A stretch of 64,000 nucleotides of DNA from Echinometra lucunter (Eukaryota > Echinodermata > Echinoidea > Camarodonta > Echinometridae). Position 1 is the first letter of the stretch, and each line of letters starts with the position of its first letter. Shown in pieces: positions 33,656 to 45,240 of this stretch. A program made the position numbers and the translations under genes. Location of the stretch: NCBI GenBank assembly GCA_029962745.1, contig CM057166.1, positions 571,714-635,713 on the forward strand, given 5' to 3'. The notes under the pieces were generated by a model that was given only the letters and a program-made list of their open reading frames with translations, did not search any database and was not told where the DNA came from.

Positions 33656-35706
33656 AGCTTTATAGGCCAATATTTTTCTCACTGCGAACGTAAAAAAGTC
33701 TTCTCTTACAAGTAGCTCTCTATTGGAGCACTTTGAAAGACTCGGGTGTTAGATTATTCTTGTTATTTCCATAAATTGGCATCTGCCCGCCTAAGATACG
33801 GTTGATTTTACACTGGTGAATTTTTGCCTTTGAGTCTGACAGGGTAGGTATATTGATACTCTACATTTCTAAGCCTGGTTGCCTATGGCAACCATAAACA
33901 TATCACTACTTTCAGCACCTTTGATTCCTGCCAGCAGTCTGGTTTGTGGTGTGGTGCGATTCAGAGATGTTGATGACATTCCATTTTAGCACATTTTTCA
34001 AATTATGGATGAAAGACACCTCATATGGTATGTAAATTGGATTTACCTATGGGTTATGAATGGCAGAGTTATTTTGACATTGTGATGCAGGTTGCGACTA
34101 GGTAATTCATGGGACAGACCCAACTAACTGCTTTTTGATTCCTGGAAAATCTCTCTTGCCATATTGGAATTTTCTTGCTTTTCTGTGTTAGGTGGATAAA
34201 AAAATGTTTTGTTTTTTACACTTTTTGATAGATCTAATTAAACAATGAAATCTGTCAGTTCTAATGTGACATGGTTGATATCAGACTTGATTTGAGTAAT
34301 TTTCATAAAGCAAAAATTGGATTCTGAGGGTAATTTGCCCTCTATATATTTTGCAGAAAGCCTCTTCAACTTCAGAGATATCTGCAATTTTACTCAAAAG
34401 AAGTAAAGTACTGTGAATTATTGTATGTATTATTTGTGATTTTGGTAATTTTGGTAATATATTCATTCGATTTCAAAATTCAAATTCATATTCAAGTTCT
34501 TTGCAAGTTTTCATGACATCAGATTTCTTAGGAGTTGGTGCTGTCAAGCTAATGTGCTTGAAGAGTTTTTCCCCACTCGTATTGCTCTCTAGAATATTTT
34601 TCAAGCCCCCCCCCCCCCTCACCACCACCAAAGAAAAGTCTTAGAGAACCCTTGTCTTTTCATCTCTCTATCTTAGTCATTTTGTCCCTCAAGATTTCTC
34701 TATAAAGTAGTAATAAGAAAGGGGTTTTCCCTGTGTAGGATTTTCCCCCTTTGAGTCATATAAGTGAAACCCTACTACAATCAGAGATTTGAAAGTGTGA
34801 AAGTGTTTTTTCATGTGTACTATTTTTGGTTTGGGGGGCCTTTGAAAAGGGCTTTGAAAGATGATGATAGAATAATACCTCTTTTAAACAGAGCAGATTT
34901 TCAACGGGACACCGGTCGAAAATTTCTGTTTGAAAGGACAACACGGTTGAACTATCAGGAAAACAGAGATTAAATTTTCTGAAAAAGTTACCCTCAAACG
35001 GTCCAGATTAAACACCGCTAGTTCAACGGTAAACTCTCGGTGACAGTCTGAATTGAAAGGTCATTGTGTGAAACAAATATAGAAATCTCGATTGAAGGGT
35101 CAAAGGTTGTGGTAGCCCGCGCCCTTGGCTGCATGTAGGCATTTCCGCATCTGCTTGGTTGCACACAAAAACTGGTTGTGCGATAATGTATCAGCCCAAC
35201 TTCGTGTGAGGTCGGTTTGGGCAATGCCGATCCTGTATGGAAGGACGTAAAAAAATCTCCAGGAGATTCACCATTGGATACTCGTGAAAGTCTGTTTGAA
35301 AAAACGTTAGAGAAACAATGATAAAGATCTTTTAACTATGATGTAAGAATTGAGGATGAGATTGAGAGGTGAATGAATCAGCGTGACTTATATCCACCCA
35401 GAGGATATAAAGGATATAGATAGATAGAGAGAAGGGAAGAGAAACTATGGATGAAAAGATAAAGAAAGAGAGAGAGACTGAGAGACTGAGATGTATAGAA
35501 AGAATAATGAAAAAAATAGCGTTGGTGATTGTTTCTTTAACTTTTGCTTAACTGATTGTGCTTAGAAAAGATCCGTGGGAAAAAGCAACTGTTGAATAAA
35601 CTGAAATATCAGTGATCGATCAATATTTTTTTTCCATAGGACATTGATGATTGTTTCTTCGACTTTGTTATTTGAATGATTTTCTTATTCTTTTGTTTAT
35701 TTCCAG

Positions 35707-35779
35707 AGATGCCGAAGGTTCCAACCAACCCCTATGCAGACTTCACAGAAGATCAGCTCTAAGGAGGGTACATACACTG
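35707..35779 (+). CDS. PLEKHG5: PLEKHG5-like RhoGEF, coding exon 2
   Basis: This 73-bp exon lies between a tttccag acceptor and an ACTG|gtaagt donor. Taken with the two bases left by exon 1, it reads DAEGSNQPLCRLHRRSALRR followed by VHTL (residues 65-88) and ends in phase 0. It is a basic linker with one Cys and no recognised domain. The reading frame is fixed by the neighbours: only this frame runs open into exon 3. Another frame starts with ATG at 35710 but stops after 17 codons, and joining in the third phase creates a TGA at the start of exon 3. Intron 1 before this exon is 28.6 kb, typical of the long first intron of such genes. Confidence 0.78.
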
Positions 35780-35904
35780 GTAAGTAAATAACACTGAATA
35801 ATGATGATAAAAGTGGTCTCTTGCACTCATGTCTGTCAAACCTGATTCTTCTGACACCCTACTGCTAATGGCTGCTGTTAAGGCGCTCTTGCATTTCAAG
35901 GATT

Positions 35905-36038
35905 TTTTTTTCCTACCGGGTACCCACTTACAACACCTTGGTGGAGAGTGGCATTTGTAAAGTAATGTTTTGCCTGACTCGAACTGCGAACCATTTGATC
36001 TACAGTCTAGGATGTATCCACCAGACCATGGCACCTCT
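35905..36038 (-). mobile_element. tRNA-derived SINE fragment, minus strand
   Basis: On the minus strand it reads GAGGTGCCATGGTCTGGTGG (A box) then GCAGTTCGAGTCAGG (B box), and GGGTACCCGGTAGG near the other end, matching the 'GGGTACCGGCAGG' of the 7246 SINE. The 3' tail is replaced by a T-run. Confidence 0.7.
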
Positions 36039-36090
36039 ATATAGTAATGCAAGGCTCTACTGGGATATATGGGACCTAACATTTTTACAT

Positions 36091-36251
36091 CAGGGTGCCA
36101 TTGCATAAAGACTTGCTATTATAGTAACTTTGCCATCAGTGGTAACTGCCATGCAACGTTTCTCAACAGCCAATCAAAATCCAGTATTCCATGAAAGTTA
36201 CCACTGATGGCAAAGTTACTATAATAGTAAGTTTTATACAATGGCACCCAG
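36091..36251. mobile_element. Foldback MITE with about 55-bp arms
   Basis: CAGGGTGCCATTGCATAAAG ... CTATTATAGTAACTTTGCCA ... pairs with TGGCAAAGTTACTATAATAG ... ATGGCACCCAG. The arms are near perfect, with an unpaired centre of about 45 bases. The minus-strand frame at 36119-36454 overlaps it and is not a gene. Confidence 0.75.
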
Positions 36252-36438
36252 ACCTCCAAAATGAGAACTTTTTTTTTTGGCATTAGCATTTTTGACCATA
36301 CCAAGTCCAAACTCAGCCATCTTTGGCTGCTGGTGTAAAAGGGATTTGGATGGGGGAACGTTAACCCTTCATGTGCCAGAAGCAGATATAGACCATGTAT
36401 GGAAAACATGGCATTCTTAGCCCTAGGGAGGTAGAGAC

Positions 36439-36523
36439 TTAACCTGTTGAACACTAAGCAACGTGGGCTAGGATCTATGGCAGATGTGTGTTATACTGAA
36501 ATCACATCGTGTTCAACGGGCTC
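36439..36523. mobile_element. Short TTAA MITE related to 26600-26696
   Basis: It starts TTAACCTGTTGAACACTAAG. The right end GTGTTCAACGGGCTCA is an inverted match that has lost the final TTAA. The inner GATGTGTGTTATACTG is shared with the 26600 element. Confidence 0.55.
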
Positions 36524-37449
36524 ATAGGAAAGGTGCCTGCATTTTTCCTCCAAGGTGTGCAGGATCATTCCAGGTGAGAAAATTCCTACCAATTTGCTGA
36601 GGTAGCCTTTCTCAGATGCGCCCATCACAAACTCATCTCATCACATTGCTGTGATTGTTGTGTTGTCCCATCCTGGGCTTGTATCTGACAAAACCAGACT
36701 CATCAAATTAAGTTTCAGCATTGAGAATGCTGCGTGACGCAGGCTACATGTGGTGGATTGCTCACCGAGGGCCAGAGCTGGAGTGGTAACATCGTTTGGC
36801 AAAATTCAGGAAGGTCGCAAGTTCTGAAATATGCTGATGGGTCAGTAGAGGAATTTAGATGAAGTTCACATTGATCTGGTATCTCCTTGAGGGAAAACAA
36901 GAGAGAGAGATTCATATAGGCCTATATACAAAACACCACAGATGGACAGACAGACAGACAGACAGGCATACGAAACATAGACACAAACTGTATTCTCCCA
37001 GGATATCACATTTCTACCCCCTCCCCCCAAAATAAATTCTCAGGAAAACAACCCCAATATTAATTTTTGACCATCTACTAATAAAGTAAGGGATACTTGT
37101 TTGAAATGACAGAAGGCAAATTGTGTGTGTATGTGGGGGGGGGGGGGGTCATCTTGCTAAGGTACATGTACTTCTTGGGTGGGTATTGGAGGGGGCATTT
37201 TTCACTCTCTCACCCAGTTGGTATCTGTTTTGTCTCACTTTCTCTAGCCTTTTAAAAAAAATTTCTGTCTCTTTTGCATTGTTTTGCAATCCTTTGCAAT
37301 GTATTTCTATATCTCTTTCTCTCTTTGGATTTTAAGTTTATGTTTTTGCTGTCAAGTCTTTATATACATGTAGGTGACTTTCCATGAGCAAACACATTGG
37401 CCTAGATAGTTGAGGATGTTTTTGATAATGACATCATATGAGTGGGACA

Positions 37450-37669
37450 TTTCCACTATTTCCCCTTTATTTTACGTTTGTTTTTCTCTCACTCTCCCTG
37501 TTTCCATTTCATATGCTCTCCATTCCGTCTGTTTGAGGGGTTTGATTATAACTTTCTCCTTCCACTTTTCTCTGTCTGTTTCTCTCTCTCTCTCTCTCTT
37601 TGTCTGCTTGTCTGTTCTGTCTTTTTATTTCCTTCTGTCCTTTGAGGTGTTTTATCATTATACCCTATC

Positions 37670-37700
<31 letters not shown>

Positions 37701-37710
37701 ACCTATCTCT
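37450..37710. repeat. CT-rich tract with (CT)n at about 37670-37700
   Basis: The plus strand is rich in TCTCTC runs, including about 30 bases of nearly pure (CT)n at 37670-37700. The Ser/Leu frames across it are compositional. Confidence 0.75.
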
Positions 37711-38220
37711 TATTTCCTATTGTGCTGTGGGGGTGTTCTATCATCAGGAAACCGGACCAGGTGGTTTTGTCTAATCAACTTTGACGCAGGTATTCCTGAT
37801 TTTTCATAAGTTCTCTTTTCGTGTGTCCCTGCGCAACGTGTGCCATAACACATTCTACATCCTCCCTGACTGACTCTTATTAACAAGAGCTATGCTACAA
37901 GTGGATGGATAGAATGCAACATAGGCAGGAGTTGGTTTAGGAGCAAGCTGTCAGGAAGCAGAGTATTACATTGACGTAGGTTTGTCCACAGCAGCATCGT
38001 AGGGACGATGTCGATGAAGGCATTTCATCGCCATGCGGCATCATTTTCCTCTGGAGTGAATGGTTGTGCGAAGGTCAAAGAGGTGATGCTGAAAAGTTTT
38101 AAGTCCAGTTGTGGTATCATAACATCACCATCATTTTCACTGGTAAACTCATTCAAGAATCTTTATGCCTGGATTATCATATTGAGGGTTGATAATCTAG
38201 AACTATTCTATCTGCTTGCT

Positions 38221-38311
38221 GCATCATCATCATCTTCATCATCATCATCATCATCTTCATCATCATCATCATCACTATATTCATCATCATCTTCATCATC
38301 ATCTTCATCAC
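38221..38311. repeat. (TCA)n/(TTC) trinucleotide microsatellite
   Basis: About 25 TCA units with interspersed TTC. It translates as poly-Ser in one frame, with no evidence of coding. Smaller TCATCA runs recur at about 38417-38432 and 38545. Confidence 0.85.
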
Positions 38312-38953
38312 CTTTACCTGAATTCAAACCTTAAGTGGGTTTTGTATTTACTCTGGCTGTCTTGCTTTGACTATTAAGTATCTTTGTTCTTTATTTGTGG
38401 AATGCATTGCCACCGTCATCATCATCATCATTATCCTTGCCATTATCACTGATTATCAGTTGTAGAATTTTTATATTGTGCTGATCATCTTTTGCAAACG
38501 CCTAGCATAAATTCATCTCTATCTCTTGACTGTGATTGTCATCATCATCGTCATCATTAGCATTTTCAGAGTCATCTGTCGTGGTTATTTGGTGATGATG
38601 ATGGTTCCACCTTTCACCATCATTTCTTCCATTGTGATTTGAACCAGGGAAATGTAACTACTTGAACTCTGTCTATACCAAACATGATACTCTCAGTTGT
38701 ACGGGTAAGATCAAAGCCGTGCTTACATTGTCTCAGTCAAACCAATTCATCTATTTCCTGTTTTCATGTTTCATTTTGTCTTTTTCACTTTCACTTTTAT
38801 TTTGGGGGCAGTCAGAATATGTTACTATAAACTTGTGTGACCACAGGTTTTCCATAGCCATCCTAAAAAAGTTTTATTCACTTTTATCAAATCACACTTC
38901 TTCATTTTATTCATTTTTGTGCTTTTTAGAAAAATAGATATCCCCTAATTGAG

Positions 38954-38990
38954 TGTATGCCTCTCAAACTTATGGTTTGAGAGGCATACA
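38954..38990. other. Perfect 16-bp-stem hairpin
   Basis: TGTATGCCTCTCAAAC and GTTTGAGAGGCATACA pair perfectly around a 5-base loop (TTATG). The stem is too short and isolated to call an RNA gene. Confidence 0.5.
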
Positions 38991-39415
38991 AACTAAGTGA
39001 ATGCCCCTTTTTTCTTCTTTTGGGCCAATTTGACTCTCTAAATGTGTCATGCATTTCACGTGCCTCAAATGCCTCAACCTGCAAAGCAAACACGACTCTT
39101 TTCACATATTTTGGAGTTGCATGTGTGTATAGCAATATATTTGAACCCCCCCCCCCCCCCCCCCGGATTTGCCCTCTTTATATATAAATAGTTTTAGCTG
39201 TAAATAAAAGGTGTCAATGTGGATATAATTGAAAAGAAGTTATACTAGCAGGAAAGCATGTCAGACTGTTTTTTAATGGTAATTCTTTATAATTCAATAA
39301 AATAGACTAACATGTTAAAATTCACTTTACTTCAAAGCTGATTTTAAAATCCTGAATGTGTTTTTTTTCACCTGTTATTCATCCCCAACTCATATAATCA
39401 TGTTTATGTTTGTAG

Positions 39416-39514
39416 ACTGGTGAGCCGAGCTCCCCCAGAACAGGGCGCAGTAATCGTCAAAGATCTCCCAGTACGCCAAACGCTCCAGACCCCAAGATGC
39501 TGCAAAGAGGACTG
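39416..39514 (+). CDS. PLEKHG5: PLEKHG5-like RhoGEF, coding exon 3 (Ser/Pro/Arg linker)
   Basis: This 99-bp symmetric exon (phase 0 at both ends) follows a tttgtag acceptor and ends at CTG|gtaagt. It encodes residues 89-121, beginning TGEPSSPRTGRSNRQRSPST and ending with MLQRGL. The composition (Ser, Pro, Arg, Thr) suggests an unstructured linker with several possible proline-directed or basophilic phosphorylation sites (SP, RSP, TP). Because the exon is a multiple of three, skipping it would keep the frame and join exon 2 directly to the RBD exon. Human PLEKHG5 also has a poorly conserved, charged linker before the RBD; that comparison is from memory of the family. Confidence 0.82.
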
Positions 39515-41890
39515 GTAAGTTAATTACTCAATATACTGTATCTGACCTTGAGTTTGAGCTCTCTGTTATCATCATTATATGCCATCTAAATAGGCACTTA
39601 AGTTCATCAATATCTCAGAGCTAGAAAGACATACACACTGCATTAAAGGATCTGAGTTAACACCTTTTCATCTTACATCAGATGATATGCTTTTTTTCTG
39701 TACTATTTAGAAAGCCAAAAAGCATTTATGGTAGATATCAAAATGTCAAAACATTATCGCCTCTCAGGCTCTCATATCCTATCAAAATGTAAAAATATAA
39801 AAATATTTCTAAAACATCAACAGAAATGATTAATATCACAATTGATACAGATTATTATCATCAGTGTGTGTGCTGATAAAAAGTCTGAAATGCTCCAATG
39901 GGAGTTGTATACAGAAACCCAGGCTATGCATAAGAGAAGGTTTTTCTTCAATATCATGAACTTTCTAAAAATGGTGGGTTTTTTTTGTGTTCTTTGAACT
40001 ACACAAACTCACACTCAGTGCATCACTAATCACACGTCATTGATCGCAGCAATTCCAAAACCAATTGTTGACTCATGTGAGGAAAATGATCAGAATAATT
40101 TCCCTCCGTCTTCAGATGGCGTACCTAGAGGGGTGTTTTACCCCTGTTTGCAAAGGCGTTGTCCTTTAAAAACAATAATAGAGAAAGCATCCACCGCAGA
40201 CTATGCCTCCAGAAGTCAATCTTGAGGAAGAATGATTAAATTTGATTCTTTATTTGCTTTATCCTGAGACACTCAAGGCATTGAGGCAACAAACTAATTC
40301 AGATTTCATATTGTCCTGATTTGTTTGACATTCTTTGCGATTGTCTTGCTCCTTGATGATTGGATGCTATATTTGATCAAATGTAGTTTTGTAGATGAGC
40401 AGAAGTATTGAAAGTTTGGCTCATTTCTTGTTTAATGAAGCTTCCGCATCCTCCTCTTGGGCAATGCTGGAATTGAGGACAATGAAAAACACATTTCACA
40501 TGATTCTGAGTTTTTCCATAAACTATACAGTACTTGCTCATCTTGTTTCCATGTTATTGAATTGGGTTAAATCAGTGTGTTAAACAAATGAGACTTGATG
40601 AGTGCGCATTTGACCTAATTGTGCGCAATCACGTCAAATCGAAGACGTGCTCTTTTATTTCTTTCATGAAGTGATGGAACTCAGACGCACACATAAAACA
40701 TACAGGACGGCTGAAAGCCGTCACTTCGTGAAAACAGAAAATCCTTTTACTAGGTATTTTCTTGTTGACGTCATTGCCATAGTTACGTTATTAGACATTA
40801 TTATGGTCTGAAACTCTTTGAGGTTCAAGATATTAGTGGAAGATGTCCAAAAATGCAAAAAACTCAAAATTGAAAAATCTGTCACTTCGTGAAAACAGGA
40901 ATGAAAAGGATAAAAAGGTGTTCTTTAAGAGTAGGGGGAAGTAGGTTGTTTCCTTCTCAAGAACTAACATCTTTTTAGCATTGTAATGTGCCCAAGAAAG
41001 TTGACAGTTATATTCAATACTGATCTCATTACAGGCTAATCCTAGGTGATAATTGGTTGAATGGGATTAGAACACTTGACACACAATAGTGATTAGATCA
41101 AGGGATTAGGAGTATTATAGATGCAAGGGGGATTATGGGATTTAGTTTTGTGGTGGGGTTGTGAAGAAAGAAACTCTCTGAAACAGCGTAAGTTGAGAGA
41201 CGAGTAAAATGTACATTAATATTATACAGGTTTATATTTTTGAAAATTTGTTGGCAAGTAGCAATGTATTGTGAATAGTGAATGATATTATTGTCAAAAT
41301 CAGTTTGCTGTAGAGATAGATTTATGAGACAAGAACTAATCAGTTAGACACTGGATTGAGCTGAATTGATATAGGGAGAGGTAGATGTATTCATGTAACG
41401 AAAGTAAAGGTAATATAGCCCTCACAAGACACTTGAAAATGCTACATTTTATCTTGAAACTAGGCAAATATATCTTTGCTGATTAATTATTTCCTACTCA
41501 ATAAAATAACATATCCTGCCCTATGGCTATGATAAGAGAATCTAATGGCAACCATGGTTTGGCCGAATGTTTCTACATGAATACCAGTGTGTGGTGCATT
41601 ACTTGACTTCCTCTTGTGGGCTGAAAAGGAAACCGGGTCACTAGAAACACCAATGTGTTTTCCTAAGCCAAGATAAATTGTCCAGTTGTTGAGTAATATA
41701 ATTGGTCTTATTCCATGAATTCCTACCCTTTGTCATTGTGACTGTGGCTTCTTGAACAGTCTAAAATAATGTAAAGAATACCTTCCAAGTCATTGGTGTC
41801 ATAGCCTAGCCTCAGATGCTAATTTAAGGATTTGATAGTGATCTTATAAAGTTCTTCAATTTATATCTTACTTTAATTGTCTATGCTGTT

Positions 41891-42065
41891 TACTGTTAAA
41901 AAAAGGTTGGTTAAAATCATTGAGTTGGTTACTATATGAACAGACCAACTGTTGGTTAAAAGAAAATTGTATGTAAAACATACTGAGATTTTTTTTAATT
42001 AACAGTTGGACGGTTCATATAGTAACCAACCCAGTGACTTTAACCAACCTTTTTTTTTTACAGTA
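41891..42065. mobile_element. 175-bp foldback MITE with TACTGT ends
   Basis: The left arm (TACTGTTAAAAAAAGGTTGG ... GTTGGTTACTATATGAAC ... CCAACTGTTGGTTAA) pairs with the right arm (ACAGTTGGACGGTTCATATA ... GTAACCAACCCAGTGACTTT ... ACCAACC ... ACAGTA). The arms are about 75 bp, leaving a loop of about 30 bases. It would fold into a long RNA duplex if transcribed. Confidence 0.8.
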
Positions 42066-43702
42066 TATACATTGATGGGGTTTGTTAGGAAATTGACATT
42101 AGGCTGTCTTCATTTTTTTTTTTAAAGCAGAGCTACAATCATTTCTCTCTAAAGGCCTGAGGAGTACTTTGCACAGTTGATGATTCGTAAGATTTAATCG
42201 AATTAATGTCTGGAAGAATATTTCCAGGGAGATTTTATGTGGAAAGATTTTGAATATGTGTGAACATGCTTACAAGTGTGTAATGTCCTCTATAGACTGA
42301 ATTTGTATTTTTAAGGCATTTTTTTATTGTTTGATTTGTCTGGAATTTTGGACTTTGTACTTGAAGTATATTTGGCATTGATATGCTCTTGAACTGAATG
42401 TGTTTCCATTCACTACAGTGCATGTGATGTTAAGTCAAAACAAATAAAAAATGACTATGATAAGTCAGGGAAATTGTTTGATATTCCATTCTTTGAAAAG
42501 GAAGATAAAGTAGGAGTACATTTGAAGCACACGGGATGTCTTTTAAGAATTATGAATAAACTCAGGCAGCTTTGAACCTGTTTTTTAGTAAAAGCAAGTT
42601 AAGTTTGATTTGATGATGACAATGAGCCACAGTATTATCTAATGGAGTTTTCTTTATTCATTTAAAAACATTTGAAGCATAGGAAAATTCAGGATTTTCC
42701 TACAAACACACACTGATACCCGCTACCCAGTATATGAGTGCTATGTTTTTTAAAGCATTTGTAACTATTATTTTTCTGATCAAAGTTCCTTTCTGCAACA
42801 TTTTACATGAGTTTAAAATAGCATTCCAGTGTTGTCCCCATGCAGACATAATTTGGCAAAATCAACGCTTGAACTGATTCAAAAGCCTCCTTCCATAATA
42901 TAATAATGAACTTTAGAAAGGAGTACAATGAGCTAGACTAAACAATAGAACTCTGAACTCAGTTGGGCCCAGTCCAATAACAGAGTGTTACAGACCGCCC
43001 TCTATGATGGAGACAATACAGATCTATTATCATTACTTGTAGTCTTATTTCTATACTTTGGTAGAATCAGAGCAAGAGACATGAAATTAATTGTATTGTA
43101 AGCTTTATTGGTTGAAATTAATTGTCACTTTCTGGCGTATAACAATTGACTTTTTCAAGGCATCTCCAACACTTTGCTGCTAAACAAATTATTTTTGTCG
43201 TATAATTTTCAACAGAAATTTGTATTTATCAAACATTTGGTTTTATGATTTAGCTTTCAAATTGCATTTACTACATGTACTTGTATTTGAGAGTAATTGG
43301 GTTTGTGATCTCTTCATTATTGGAAAGGATGAGATGAAGTCTTGATGCTTCACATCACATGAATGATGATGGCTTTAATGTCAGGTGACATCTGTCATGT
43401 CATGTGACCAGGGATGTCGAAGCTGGGTTTACATTATGGCTAAGCTTTGGCAAAGCCAAGTCCCAAAAATTAACTTCAGGAATTTTTTAAGTGGGGAAAA
43501 AATTGGTCAGTGTTACAGAATTAGTTGTCTATTGGTAGTGGTATTTTGCATATGTATTCAAAATACTTTAGGATGAGTTTAGGATTGAAACTTAACATTA
43601 CTATGCACTAGTCCTTGATTCTGATCAGTATGTGGAAATATCTGCCATTTTGAAATCTCAGGAAGATTGATGGCTTGTATGATCTGGGAATTTTCTGCAG
43701 TC

Positions 43703-43940
43703 TACTGTAAACACTATTTTTCGTGTGATAAAATTTTTGCGCTGAGCGACCCAATAACATATTCGCGGGTTCTTAAATTTGTGCTGCACAATTACTCACA
43801 AAAGTGCAAGATTTCATTTGATATTTCAGTGCATATGAAATCAAGCTAATGTTTTCGCAAGTTGTAGAATATGCGCTTGCCAGAAATAGCACGAAATCTG
43901 CGAAAATTAATGTACTGCAAATATTTCTGCATTTACAGTA
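43703..43940. mobile_element. MITE with TACTGTAAA ends
   Basis: The left end TACTGTAAACACTATTTTTC and the right end GCATTTACAGTA are inverted, with TA borders. The interior contains 'TTTTCGCAAG' and 'GCGAAAATTAATGTACTG', which resemble shared parts of a widespread invertebrate MITE type with ends like these. Confidence 0.65.
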
Positions 43941-45017
43941 TTTCACACAAAGCTGATTTCTAGAAAATAAAAGATTTAATAAATGTGAACATGGCTAATA
44001 TGTTTATGAACCTTTCTGGGAGCATATGGTGGTTTGATTGGATGTTGTACTTTGACCAGTCTTAGAGGATAGTCAAATCATTTGAAGGTAGTAAAGCTGG
44101 CTGGCTCAATCAATCAAGATTGCCCACCTTGGGACAAGTGAACTATCGTCCCTGGTTGCATGATCCAGTAGGCGAGCTGTAGCGGAGGAATTGACTATTT
44201 AATTCTGGAATCGATGAGCACAAGGTAAGCCAAAGTTTAAGTAAAGCCAAGAGTCGTAGTAAAGGTGAATATTGTTATATTAGTTTGTACTGCTGTGAGA
44301 AGTGATCAGATATGACATGAAGTTTTATTGTTCATGATATGAAGAGTGATAGTTGCTAACATATGGTTGCTATCTGTAGATGAGATGTTTGTTGTGCAGT
44401 AAGATAAAAAGAATACACCTGAAGGGTTTGGGATATTAGTGCATTAAAACTTACAAAATGTTTATTCTGAAATATCAAAGTTACCTTAAATTGCCCTCTT
44501 AGTACAGACAGCAAAAATAAAATAAAGGTAATGAATTGCTTGACAGTGGTTATAAGTATTCTGAATGGTGATGTTAAGATGAGATGAGAATGTCAAACAT
44601 TTGTTTTAATTTGGATGATGCTGTTGTACACTCAAAATATTTTTGTCATTAATATAGTGAAGCATGTGTCCAATAGGTACAACATTGAAAGCTGAATGAA
44701 AAGCACTTTATTACCACACCTATGGATACGTACTTAAAACACTCTGTTCCTCAGATAGGACGTTAAATGGAGGCCCCATGTAGAGGAGAGTCACCACTTT
44801 TGCATGTTAAGAACACACTGACTTTTCAAATAAGAGTAAGGGGAAACCCCAGTGTAGTGGTACATCTGCACATATCAGGCGTGCGATGGAGCTCTGCCGG
44901 AAGTACAGCAGGCTCGGGTCATTCTAGCATACACGGGGGGCTAGCCATTGGCAGCTCAGTGTGCAGAATTTCAGTTCAGGTGGAAATGAGAATTGACCTG
45001 TGACGTAATTAAGCGGC

Positions 45018-45240
45018 AAAACTTGTAGCGTCCCATTCATGCTGCCAAGTTTAAGCGGGTAAACCACTTCCCCGCTTAACTTCACCACCTCTTCTCCACC
45101 TCGCGCGGTGGAGAAGTTACCCGCTTAAGCTCAACGGGGAAGTTTTCACCTGCGCCTTTCATACTGCGCCTTTCACCACCTCTCACTGCCTTTCCCCACT
45201 TAAGTTCAACGGGGAAGAGCTCACTATGAAAGGGGTATAA
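45018..45240. repeat. CpG-rich repeat with imperfect inverted ends
   Basis: It contains three variants of 'CCGCTTAAnnTCAAC(G)GGGAAG' (about 45071, 45120 and 45200) and the palindrome CTCCACCTCGCGCGGTGGAG. The right end inverted, CCCCTTTCATAGTGAGC, resembles the left CCCATTCATGCTGCC. It is probably a degraded DNA element. Confidence 0.45.

Larger units (their letters stand above)
7152..35706 (+). other. Intron 1 of the PLEKHG5-like gene (28.6 kb)
   Basis: The intron begins gtataa and ends tttccag. It holds the mobile elements and repeats listed separately. Stretches between them with nothing I can name include 9186-9860, 12260-13300, 13840-14970, 19050-20860, 21240-26030, 27410-28550, 29960-33390 and 33660-35700. 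Within these, CpG-containing low-repeat patches at about 23720-24010, 25600-25800 and 31920-32120 stand out from the AT-rich background and could be conserved regulatory elements. That is a guess from base composition only. I see no nested gene. Confidence 0.7.
35780..39415 (+). other. Intron 2 of the PLEKHG5-like gene
   Basis: A 3.6-kb intron (gtaagt ... ttgtag). It contains a minus-strand SINE head (about 35905-36038), a long-TIR foldback (36091-36251), a TTAA MITE (36439-36523), CT-rich tracts (37450-37710), a (TCA/TTC)n microsatellite (38221-38311), a perfect 16-bp-stem hairpin (38954-38990) and a poly-C tract (39146-39164). Confidence 0.7.

Noticed and set aside
35710..35760. Possible ATG start MPKVPTNPYADFTEDQL in exon 2
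   Set aside because: This frame stops after 17 codons. Only the frame continuing from exon 1 stays open into exon 3 and the RBD.
38008..38334. 108-codon poly-Ser frame
   Set aside because: The Ser run is the (TCA)n microsatellite. There is no splice-site or homology support.
39416..39425. Repeat of ACTG|GT at the end of exon 2 and the start of exon 3, suggesting a 4-base microexon
   Set aside because: Using GTGAGC at the start of exon 3 as a donor would break the frame. The simple 99-bp exon keeps the frame and the conserved linker.
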